DNA of 64,000 bases, taken from Colius striatus (lineage: Eukaryota > Chordata > Aves > Coliiformes > Coliidae). Position 1 is the stretch's first letter. Each line of letters opens with the position of its first letter. The notes beneath the pieces are model-generated. The model did not search any database, was not told the origin of the DNA, and worked only from the letters and a program-made list of their open reading frames with translations. A program made the translations under genes and the position numbers. The stretch covers positions 98,685,362 to 98,749,361 of the forward strand of contig NC_084761.1 in the NCBI RefSeq assembly GCF_028858725.1, written 5' to 3'. Of this stretch, positions 54,063-64,000 are shown piece by piece.

Positions 54063-57000
54063 ACATGCTTCCATCCTCTTCCCTTTACAGCTGCCAGCTG
54101 TAGGATAAAACCCCCTCTCTGCATTGAACAAACTGGTTTTCAAACAGACTTTCCATCATCAGGGGGTTACTCAGCAATATTTCCTTTCCCTTGTGTCTGC
54201 TGAGAGGCTCAGACACCGCTGTCAAGTGCTGCCAGACAAATAAATGAGGGTACAGAGGTACCTGCTATTTATTTTGGCTGTGGGAGCTGTGTGGTGGGGA
54301 TGTGGGTGGAGGAGGAGGAGGGTGAGTCAGCGTTTCCATGCAGCAAAAGACCTGGAGGCAGGCTGCTGCGGGTGGAGGTTTCCCTCTAGAGGAATTCACC
54401 ATCCTCAGCTGCTCCTGGCACTCAGCACTTCCAGCATCCCTCCTCAGACAAGGGAAATTGGGGCTTTTGGGGGGTTGTTCCTGAGGAGAGCAGGTCCTCT
54501 GGCAGCACAGGGCTGGTAACTAAAGCCACACTTGTCCCTAGGAAAGAGGCTGAAGGGTGAGGGTGCAATTGGTGCTTTGCCTGCTCAGGGCACAGATGTG
54601 GGCTCTGCTGACTGGGGTTGTGGCTGAAAACAGCTTGTGCAGCCCCTGAGCAAGGCCTGGAGGGTCCCAGCAGCAATGAGGAAGCTTCAGCAGTGGGGTT
54701 TGGAGGAGACAAAATCAGCATCCAGCAAAAAAAAAACCCATTAAGTCCTTTCTTTGTGTCTTTAGCTTGGCTTGGGCTGCACACGTGGGAGGAAGATGAG
54801 ATGGGAGCTGAGTTTGTTTATCTGTGTCCTCCAGAGCCAGGAGCTTCACTGCTTCTGGTGTCCTTCCCTCTAAGGAAAGGTTGATGCTCCCCTACCTTGT
54901 CTCCCAGGCAAAGCACAACCTTCATCTTGCTGCACCCTGAGCCTGATGTGTGAGTGTGGGGTGGTCAGGGGCTGGCTGAGAGCACTGTCCCAATTCCTGG
55001 TGGCCTCAGCCACACAGGCCTGGGCTCAGCTGCTCTTTCTCAGCAGGTCCTGCACCCCTGGTGACTCAGGGAAGGAAAACAGAGTCATCTTGGGGGTGTT
55101 TGAGAAGACCTTGAAGCTGTCCCTTCAGCTGTGCAGGTGGGCATCAGTGTAATGGAGGGCACTTGTGTCTGCCAGGCCCAGGGGCTGCTTTGGCACCAGC
55201 CCTTCCCTGGGGAAGGAACTTCAGCCACTCAGCCTTCTGGCAGCTCTGAGGGTCGTTAGCAATGAGCACTCATTAGGAGCCTGAAGCTGATTAATGCTGT
55301 GGAGCCATTTAGTGCTGGAGCCCAGCAGAGCTGCCTGGATCAGGCCTTGGTTGTTCTTACTCAGCACTAAATGCTGTTTAAGCAGAATCACAAAGGAGGG
55401 AACCTTGATTGGGGCCAAAACATGAAAGCAAGTGCTGGGGAGAAGGAGCCTTTGCAGGAGTGAGCAGAGGTAGGGCAGTGCTGGGGGTGTTTGCAGCCAC
55501 CCCAAGACCAGGGAAGGGTTCTGCTTGGACCTTTCCACCTGGAAAGGAAAATTTGCCCGGTTCCATTGCAGATAAAACCCATTTGTGGATCTTGTGAGCT
55601 CACCCAGCTGGACCCTGGGGGGATGAGCAGCTGTGCTCCTCTTCTGGAGAGCTGAAATGGGAGGGTGATGAGAGGGAAAAACAAGGCAATGTGCAACAAG
55701 TGGCCTGTTGGTGGGGTGATGGAGAGCTGAGCTGCCCCATTTCCTTGTGCAAATGCTGCTGCTGCCTCAGAGGTGGGTGTAGAGAACAGTGAGGGTGCTC
55801 TGGGCATGGGCTGGAGCAGGTCTCATGCTGCAGGTGGGGTTCAGAGGCACAGCACCCCATCCCCACACCATTATGTGCCCAGTGAGGTTGGCTCCCAAGC
55901 AGGGGGCGGCTGCTGGTCTCACTGGGATGGTTCTGCTGGTGTGTGTGTGCTGCTAGGACATGTCTAAAGGTCCAGCACCTTCTCCTGGGGATTTTCAGTG
56001 CTCCCTTAGAGCTCCTGAGAAGAACTGAGCTCCTCAGAGCTCCCTTCTGGGGAGGTTGCACCCTGCTACGTGCCCGTGGTCCACAGAGGATGCGCCCACC
56101 ACTCCTGCTTCGTGGCAGCAGGAGAGGGCACCCACGAGCTGTCTCTGCCCACAGCACCAAGTGGAAATGAAGGCTTTGGGGCTTTTTTTGTTGTGCCTGA
56201 ATTGCTGGTTCTCTGTGTGGCATCAGAGTGGCTGATGGGTGCTGGAGTTGAGCCCTCAGACACTTACTGTGTGTGTGTTGCCAACCTGAAATCCAGAGTG
56301 GGGATGGGCTTTGGTGGCATTGATGGCATAAATAAGCACCTTTCCAGGGTAGCTCTCAGAAGATGATGCTTGAGGGGGGGCTTTGAAGCTGCCAGGAGTG
56401 GGGAGAAGTGGGTCCTACCCCACTGCTGCAGGGGTCTGTGTATCATGGCCCAGCCGTGCTGGTGCCTAACCCTGCCTGCTTTAAAGGCAACTGCCTGCAC
56501 CTTCACACGTTGTGAAGTTTTGCCTCAAGGTGGCATTTTTGTGCTTTAAAATGTGTCTGAGGCTTTTTGTGACATCTCTTAAGAAAAGATGAAGACAGCT
56601 GACCAAACAGCTTTGCAATTTGACGTGTGGCCACGGTGTCCAAGGCTCCCTGAGGCAGGGAGAGACCCTGATGAAGCCCCCAGGGCTGGATGTACCTCGG
56701 TGCCTATTGGCAAAGCAATTGCTTTATTCCTTCCTCCTCAAGCTGTGGTGTGCCCAGTGCTGCCTGATCAGTGTCTGTGTTGCTCCCAATCCAAGACTTC
56801 TGGAAGCTCAGCTGTGGTGGCTGCTGCAGGAGGAAATGACCCCTCGGTGCCAGTGAGCCCGTCCTGGGGATGGGGTTGCTCCTGGCAGGGGTGAACCAAG
56901 GGGATGGGGGGCTTAGGAGGAGGGAGCATGGCAGTGGGAGAGCTGGTTGGGGCACAGGGTGTCCACACCACACCAAAACTCCCAAGAGAGCCAGCCCTGG

Positions 57001-57690
57001 CCTGGCAGAGCTTCCTCTGGGGTGAGGAAGCTGGTTGCTGGAGGAATTCCCAAAGGAAGAGCAATGAAACCTCAAAGAAGGGTCAGTGCAGTCGCTCTTG
57101 GAAGGGCAGCAAAGAACTGACACCTGGCTCAGGGGGGAGGTGCAAGAGGAACTGAGCAAACATGAGTTTGAGCTGTGCTGAACCCCCTTCCCCTCCTTGG
57201 AGTCCCCGTGGGTTTGGGGCATCTCTGGCAGAAGCAATGTGACTCAGTGTCCTGCTCAGCTCTCATTGCTTGGCTGCCTGCAGCCACGCTGCCCCCCCCC
57301 CCCCCGATACGGTGCCAAACAGGTAACGAGGCACTGGGGTAAACTGGGAAAGCCTCCCTCCTGCTCCTGGCTGGACTGATCCTGCTCCAGGAGCCCAGGC
57401 TGCCCTCAGGACACACACCCTGGGGCCACAGGAGGTGGGTCTCCTGAACCTCAGGGCTTTCTAAGGCAGAGAGGGAGCAGGACTGCTGTAGAAGAAGGGC
57501 TGCCCTTTCCTCTGTGTTGTGCATGCCCTTTCCATGCCTGACTCCATCCTCATTGCTCAGCCTAACAAGAGCGCCGAGCCCGTGCGTGGCCGTGGCGTCG
57601 CTGCCGAGCGTTGGCGGGGTGTGTGGTGTTATGCTTTCCAGCACTGTCACAGCATTAACCAGGAGGACTGTTTTGTCTTTCCCTCCACAG
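54063..57690 (+). other. Intron 3, unique part
   Basis: No exon or named repeat recognised. A run of 14 C lies at 57292-57305. The end of the intron is a good acceptor (TTTGTCTTTCCCTCCACAG). Confidence 0.45.
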
Positions 57691-60170
57691 CCTGGAAGTG
57701 TCTCCTCAGGTAGAAACCAGCTCAGATGTTCCTTCTCATTTTCCTCCCTGCTCCCCTGCCCAGTTTGCTCCTGCTGCTGTAGCCCACCTCGCTAGCATGC
57801 CCAGCGCTAACCTCCCTCCCGCTCCTGGAGACGGTCAGCCCGGATGCTTGTCCCCTACCAACCCATTCCTCAGCTCCCTGCAGAGCAATCCCTTCTTTGA
57901 GGAGCTCCTCGCTGACCAGGTACTAAATTCTCCTTCACCTACTCGCTTTCTCTCTAGTTTCCCGTCTGGGCCACACACATCACCAGAGGTCGCTGGGAGC
58001 TTTTATTCCTCTGAGGATTGCAGCCCCTCTGCCTCCCAAAGACATAAAGACTCGGAGAGGGAATCTCCAGCCCAAAGCGTTTGTCTCCCCGTTCCAGAAA
58101 CCACTCCTCCATCACAAGGAGACCTTCCTCCTCCTCCTCCTCCTCATGAGAAACCCTCCGTCCCCTCTCCCCTCTCGGAGTGGGACGATACCTTCGATGC
58201 CTTTGCCACCAGCAGGCTCAAACCCGAGCTGAAGGACAGCTTGCTGGCCTCGGTGGTGGCGGAGGGGATGGCTTTCATCGACGAGCCCGACGGCGCCAGC
58301 CCCACCGAGACAATGGCCGAGGCGGCTGCCGGGAAGGGGACGAAGGCCGAGGCGCAGACGGCCGCTGAAATGCCTCCAGCTCTGAGGCCTTGGACTAACT
58401 TCTCCGGGTTAGATGTCGGGGCAAACTTGGTGAGCACGACCCAAGAAGCGACCGTCATCGAGGACGTGCTGAGCCCCGTGTCCGCCGGCTCCGTGGGGAG
58501 GAGGAAGAGCAGCACGCCCACGGTGTGGACAGCAGCCTTCGCGGGGGACAAGGAGCCTCCCACCCCGGGCACGGCTGAACACAGCGCGAGGGAGGAAGGG
58601 CAGGGCCACGAGGAGGAGCCTTGTAGTGCGGGGACCAACGGCTGGATGACCATAGCCACCGAAACCGCCCCCGACCCGCCCGGAGAGCAGCCGCAGCGTG
58701 GCGGCAGGGGAGCCGCCGGGTGCTTTCGGGCCGCGCTCGCCCTTCCTCAGCGACGCCTCCTTCCAGGCCTCGCGCAGCTCCCGCTCTGCCGCCTGCGTCT
58801 TGCCCAGGAGCAGCTTCTCCCCTGAGCCTCCCCCCGAGCCCTCGCTGGCCGGGAGCCCCTGTGCCGGGAGCGAGGGCCGAGCGCTGGACGTCCGGCCCTC
58901 GGTGTTGCGGCTGCAGGCCGGCATGGGGCTGGGGGCCGGCCCGGCTCGCCTGCAGCTCGGCCCCGACCTGCGGGACAGACACGTGGTGCTGTCCCCGTGG
59001 ATGGGGCCCCAGCACAGGGAGGAGGGGGCTGTGGGTCCCGCCGTGCCGCCCCCCAAACCTCCCCGCTGGTTCACGGGTGAGGAGGAGGGTGTTTGCCACC
59101 CGCAGCTGAGGGAAGAGGCTGAGGGGCTGGAGGCCCCTGAGCTGTTGAGCCATCGGAGCAGCGAGGCCGCCATCCCGGCCTCCTCCGTCCCACCAGCGCT
59201 GGGGGCGGATGGAGCCGAAGGCGACGGCGAGTTCCCGACCTCTGAGGATGCCAAAGCGGCCCCTGCGGACTCGGCAGCCGCCTGGGAGGCGAGAGCTGGG
59301 GAGCTGGCGGAAGGGGCCACCCCTGTGGCAGGAGACTGCTCGGAGAGGAGCCAGGGCCACGCGTCGGAGCAGCTCCGGGCTTGCCCGTGGGAGCTGTCCC
59401 GGGATGGATCAGGCCAGGCGGCTTCGGCCAGGTGGGGGCCGAGCGGGAGGCGGCTTCCAGCCAGGAGCCGTTCCCCGAGGGACTCACCCCCCCTGCCCAG
59501 CCAGACCTGGGCCAGCCCCAGACCTTGTGGACGGCTCTGGAGGAGCAGGAGGCAGCCAGACAGCCCGCGGGGCTGAGCCCGAGGTCAGCGTGTGGGGACG
59601 GCCCCGCGGGGCGGGGCGGGCAGGGGACCGGCCTGAGCCCTGTGCCGCCGTGGTGGGGGCAGAGCGGGGCGGCCCCCCCGGCAGCCAGCCCTGCTCGGCG
59701 GGCAGCAGGATGGACTGCAAGAAGGCCGATTTCTGGAAGGCAGATGGGGCAGAGGAGAGGCACGAGCAGGATGCTCCAGCCCCGAGAAACCCCTTTGCTC
59801 CAACCCTTGGCCCAGGTGCCCCGAGCAACCCCTTTGTGGAGAAGCCGCCAGCCCCGCTCCCCGCTGAAGCTCTCCGTGGCCGCGGGGAAGCCACGGGGCA
59901 AAGCTTCCAGCCCACTAACCCTGCCAGGGACCCTCCTCCTTTCCTGCATGACAGCCAGCCCTTGGCCTTCTCCACCCCTTTCCTCGTGGCTGCAACTAAC
60001 CCTCCAGAGTCTGAGTCCCCCTCCCCGGTGGCGCTGCCCGCCGCCAGCCGCCGCGCAGCCGCCCGGCCCTGCCCTTTGCCGCAGCCCGGTGACACGCAAG
60101 CTTCAGCGCTCGTGGTTTTGCCCAGGGAGACACAGCCAGCTGAGAAGCCCCTTTTCCAGCAGATGACCAG
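57691..60170 (+). CDS. RAB11FIP5: RAB11FIP5 large cassette exon, frame broken three times
   Basis: Acceptor CCCTCCACAG, donor GTGAGC. It enters in phase 2 after exon 3 (S-LEVSPQVETSSDV) and leaves in phase 2, as a long-isoform cassette should. Four NPF motifs, which in class I FIPs bind EH-domain proteins, lie at 57860, 57887, 59788 and 59827. SEWDDTFDAFATSRLKPE at about 58178 is an FIP-type motif. The protein-like signal is in frame with the acceptor until about 58690. It then moves to a second frame (FGPRSPFLSDASFQASRSS). Near 59400-59430 it returns to the first frame (SQEPFPEGLTPPAQPDLG), and near 59560-59590 it moves to a third, which reaches the donor (MDCKKADFWKADG). The exon is 2480 bases; three single-base gaps of net minus one would make it 2481, a multiple of three. 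Sequencing errors in GC-rich DNA or real decay of the long isoform could explain this. Confidence 0.75.
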
Positions 60171-61811
60171 GTGAGCTACTCCGGGGGAAGGCGAAGGGTG
60201 TGTTGTTTGGTAGAGGTGAAACCCCCTCTCCCCCTCCCCAGTCTCCCTCGGGCTCTCAGGGGGAGGGAGGGGGATGCTGATGAAGTGCCACAGCTCCTTT
60301 TCCCTCCCCTTCCCGTGCTCCCGGAGCAGCCTCAAGAGCCTGAAGCCTCTGCTCACGGTGGGCAACGGCCACTGGTTGTCCTGGCTTTGCCCTCAAAGTG
60401 AGGCAAAAGGGTCTGATGCATGGCAGCCCCTGCCCCAGCTGCAAAGTTCAGCCACGGCAAAATTGCATCCGCGCCTGGCTCGATGCTAATTTTGGCTCCA
60501 TCATCTTGGCCGTGCCTGTGAGATGGGGGCTGTGCCTTCCCCTTCCCCCTGGCTGCCAGGAGAGCTTCCAGCCCTCAGTGCTCTCACCGGTTCCTTCATG
60601 GCATGTGCACAGCTACTGCCCCTTCTCATCCATCCAGCTTTGGTTTCTTTCCTTTTTAAACCACCATCAGGTACTAAACCACCTTCTTTATAGCCCCCCA
60701 AACCCCTCCAAAAGTAGTTTCACCAGGGCAGTGGTAGAATGTCCTTCTCCCTTCCCTCCTGGCTGTTGGCTGTGGAGCTGGTGGGACTTGGCCTTGAGGA
60801 GAAGGGCGATGGGAAGGGGGGCACTGTAGTGGTACAGCAGAGGAAAGGACGAGCTGATCCTCCTCCCAGGTCAGTCTTGGGCTTGTAGAAGTGCTGTGAA
60901 GCGGAGAATGACGCTGAGTTTAGGATGTGGAGTCTTGCTCTACGTCCTTTGGTTCATCTGGATGTCCTGGGGCAGCTTCCCCTGGCTTGCCTGGGCAGGA
61001 GAAGGTTGCCCTGGGCTCTGCCCCAGTGTCAGACTCTCGTGGTTTACATGAGGAGCTGAGTCTCCTACCAGTGATTGATTTGATCAGCCTCACTCCTGTG
61101 ACACAAGGCAAACAGAGCATCGTGGGGGCACTGATTTGATAAAACCTGGCCTGAGAGTGATCTTGTTGGTGGCCCTGGGAAAGAGAGGGCAGGAGGACAG
61201 GGAGAGCAGACCTTGGCTGAGCTGCAGCCCTGCTGCCTGGTGACCCCTCTGTGGCTGGAGCCTGGGTTTGCTGTGCAAAAAGAGCTCAGGAGCAGGGACC
61301 AGCAAGGGCTGGGGCTGCCTGCTGATTGATTTCTTGCTTCAGGCCAGTCCCTCACATTGCTCCCGGCTGCATTACTCATCCTCCAACAGATAACCTTGTT
61401 GAAAAGCTGCAGCTGGAGGGTCCACAGAAACCACCTGAACAGTGCTGCTGTCTGTGTTTCATGGAAAGAGAAGTGTCCTGCAACCCCAAAGGGTAAAATG
61501 GGGCAAGGAGACAGGCAGAGTCCAAGGGCTGTGTCTGTAGTACATGCTCACAGTCATCCTCAGTGTATGCATCCATGGAAAGCCTGACTGGCTCTGGGGA
61601 GGAAGGTTGGAGCTGGTCATTGTGTCCCTCCAGCTCCTGGCATGAAACACATCTGTGAAGCCCTTGAACATCTCTGCTTTGGTTTCTCCACCCCTGAAAG
61701 GTGGATGGTTTGGATCCAAGCTGTGATTGAAGAAGCTTGGGAGAGTTACTGAGGTCTCTGTGGAGGGCTCTGAGGCCTTGCACTACTGTATGAGGCTGGG
61801 GAGGTGATAGA
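60171..61811 (+). other. Intron after the cassette exon
   Basis: No exon is supported. The C-terminal FIP exon, with the Rab11/Arf-binding coiled coil (HDELI...LLLQRE-type sequence), was looked for to the right edge and not found. Confidence 0.45.
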
Positions 61812-61860
61812 AATGTTTGGGTTGGAAAAGACTCTACAGATCATGGAGTCCAACCATTAG
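61812..61860 (-). mobile_element. Short CR1-like 3' end
   Basis: GGTTGGAAAAGACTCTACAG followed by ATCATGGAGTCCAACC is the typical 3' end of older avian CR1 elements in - orientation. Nothing more of the element is present. Confidence 0.55.
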
Positions 61861-64000
61861 ATGTGGTTAATTGTCATGGGAGGAGAGGGGAGAGCTGGAA
61901 GGGCCCTTCTCCAGCTCCCCACAGGGATGCTTCCCTTTCCTCATCTCCTGTTAGGATGGGCACACAGGGAAGGAAAGAAAGGTGGAAGGAAAAAGACTTG
62001 AGGCTTCAAACAGGCTTTAAGGCTCAGCTGGGACAGGGACTCTCTTCTGTCAGATAAAGGAAGAGCTGGTTCCTGCTGTGGATTGCAGAGGGCCCTGGTG
62101 TGCTGGGGTTGTGTCCCCCTCCTTGAGAGGGCTGCAAACTGAGGGTGGGCTCCCACAGCCTCCTGAGCAGCCAGAGGGCTGTCTGCTGCTCCTCTTGTTG
62201 GAGGTGCCAAGTCCAGTGCTTGCCCTGCCTGTGTGAGCAGAGCAGCACCTCCTGCCTCAGCTGCACAGCGAGCTGGGAGCTTGTGCCCTCCCAGAGCAGC
62301 TTCTGGGGTGCCAGATGTGAAGATGCAGCTGGGGGTTGGGAGTCCAGAGGAGCACTTGTGCTGGCTTTTACCTTCACAGGCCCTTCCTGCAGCGAGGGAG
62401 GGCTCTGAGCACACAGCCACTGCTGCTGGGGTGAGCTGGGGCACCGGCTGTGACACTCAGGTGGATGGAGCATCCTCCTTCTGCCCTTTGGGGAGGGCTG
62501 GGATGGTGCCTTCCCTGCTGGGAAGGTGTCTCTGGTCACACAGTGCAGGTAGCAGCTCAAGGGACATCCCCTGGGGACTGCAGCACCTCAGAGGGGGCCC
62601 AGTGGGGTGGGTGACGATGGCAGCCCCTCAGGGGGCTTGGAGGTGACAGGACTGGGGCTGTTGCAGGTGCTGAGGTGGTGCTGGCACATGTTGCTTTGTG
62701 CCTTCAGGGGTGGTGCTGGCACACTCTGTGCCTTCAGGGCTGCAGCTGACTCGCCCTCTCCTGAAAACAAGGTTTCACGTTCCATCCCATGCCAGCCTTT
62801 GTGAGCCCACAGAGCTCAGAGTGGCTTCCCCCAGCCCCAGAGGGACCTGAGGGAAGAGCTGCTCATCCCTCTCCTCACACAGATCCTTTCTCCACAGAGC
62901 TCTGGCCCTCAGGTGCCCTGTGCAGCTCAGGAGCAGCAGCTTACCCACGAGAGACCCATTTCCTCGTGCCTGTGTCTCCTTGCCTGCAGGCAGCACTTTG
63001 CTGGCTTTGCCAAAGGCTTGATTTCCAGGTCTCTGTAGGGGAAATGCCCCCAGTTTTTCACTGTGCTCAGCAGAGAGCTCAGGAGTGGTGGTGAAAGCTG
63101 TTCTGTGCCACAGCCAGGCCTGAGACATTTCACCTGGGATGTGCTGAGCTTCACCATAGGCTCACATCTCCCCCAGAGACAAAGCCCTGCCTCAGCCAGG
63201 CTGCCACTGGGAGCAGCTGGCTCTGGCTCCACTCTCAGGTTCACATTCATCAAGCAGCAGGTGGAAATGAGGTCCAGCTTCTCAGCAGATCCATCAGGAC
63301 TCCAGACATGGCAACCTCTGTGCCCCTGGAAGAACCCAGGGTGGGATGTGCATGGAGCTGAGCCTCCTGCCTCAGATCCTCAGCAGCAGCCCTGCACACT
63401 CTGCCCTCACAGCAGGAGGCAATGAGATGGTTCTTGTTGAAATAGCTCTGCAGAAAATGCCTGTGGCCCCACTGGCAAGCTGCCTGCCACCACACTCACA
63501 GGGAGAAACATCCCCCTGCTTTCAGAATGCACCCAAGCCACCCCCCTGGCACCCTGAGGCTGCTGCTGGGTGTCCTTCTGTAGAGTGACCTTGGTAAGTT
63601 TGGGCCAAGGAAGGTCTGAAGTGGTTGGGAGTGTTCAGGACAGCAGCCAGTGTCCTGCACACCTTGCTCAGGGGCATCAGGCTCCTGTGCTGTGCTCTGA
63701 CCTCAGTCTTGGCACTGGCATTTGGGGCTGTAGGTGGCCATGGTGGCATTTGGGGCTGCTGAGCTCCAGGTGTGGCTGTGATGGGGGGTCCTGGGGGCTT
63801 CCCCACCACCCCAGACACTGTTTTGAGGAACAGCTCAAGCCCTACAGTGGTAGAACCATCTTCCCCAGGTCCTGCAGTGATTCCCCCCCACTCCTTTGGG
63901 GCTGGAAGGAGGCTCCCAGCAGCTGAAGCAAGCAAAGTCAGCCCTGGAGCTGCCTGTGGGCTCCTCTCTAGGTTTGGGGGATCCCAAAAGGTCTGGGAAC
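61861..64000 (+). other. Intron sequence to the right edge
   Basis: No exon or named repeat recognised. RAB11FIP5 is expected to continue beyond the window. Confidence 0.4.

Noticed and set aside
60330-60357. Possible 28-base micro-exon (SLKSLKPLLT) after the cassette exon
   Set aside because: The acceptor is plausible and the peptide weakly recalls the FIP SGLEKLK segment, but the donor is poor and the match too short to support.
58409-60365. Long - strand open frames opposite the cassette exon
   Set aside because: Antisense shadows of high-GC coding sequence, with no domain or splice pattern.
1-64000. CRISPR array, tRNA, rRNA or bacterial operon features
   Set aside because: Tandem repeats here lack unique spacers of constant size, no tRNA or rRNA fold was noticed, and the sequence is clearly vertebrate.

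Overview
This is vertebrate nuclear DNA, almost certainly from a bird. The window holds about twenty copies of the CR1 LINE with avian-type 3' ends (an ATTCTRTG tail and a G/C-rich 3' region). It also holds GC-rich minisatellites and a CpG-island gene with long introns, and shows no bacterial or organellar features. The many CR1 copies that are nearly identical over about 300 bp would suit a lineage with recent CR1 activity, but I cannot name the species.

The main gene is RAB11FIP5 (Rip11/Gaf-1) on the + strand. A CpG-island promoter lies at about 24.64-24.94 kb. Exon 1 (24941-25332) carries most of the C2 domain. Exon 2 (42711-43150) finishes it and adds a basic, Ser-rich segment. Exon 3 is 47497-48142. 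A very large exon (57691-60170) is a phase 2/2 cassette with four NPF motifs, and its reading frame is apparently broken three times in this sequence. The C-terminal Rab11-binding coiled coil was not found and should lie to the right of the window.

Head-to-head with it, on the - strand at 7478-8917, are two exons of a NOT-family homeobox gene (NOTO/Not). The human order RAB11FIP5-NOTO supports this identity. The homeobox has an in-frame TAG at position 25, a three-residue deletion in helix 1 and replaced core residues, so it looks like a pseudogene. No first exon is recognisable. The space where it should be is filled with minisatellites.

Layout: 0-7.4 kb is non-coding, with AT-richer blocks that resemble conserved non-coding elements plus two CR1 pieces. 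7.4-8.9 kb holds the Not remnant, with a CR1 in its intron. 9-26 kb is a cluster of at least eight unrelated tandem-repeat arrays. Between these arrays lie a CpG-rich block with a strong CTCF-like site (14009-14027) and a 2-3 kb AT-richer block at 15.6-18.4 kb. 26-42.7 kb is RAB11FIP5 intron 1, rich in CR1. 42.7-64 kb holds the remaining exons and their CR1-laden introns. A segment of about 0.9 kb occurs twice, inverted, at about 30.7-31.65 kb and 44.55-45.39 kb.

RAB11FIP5 makes a Rab11 effector of apical and recycling endosomes, and NOT genes pattern the node and notochord. There is no sign that the two act together; the link is old synteny. All identities come from reading translations by eye, and no database search was run.
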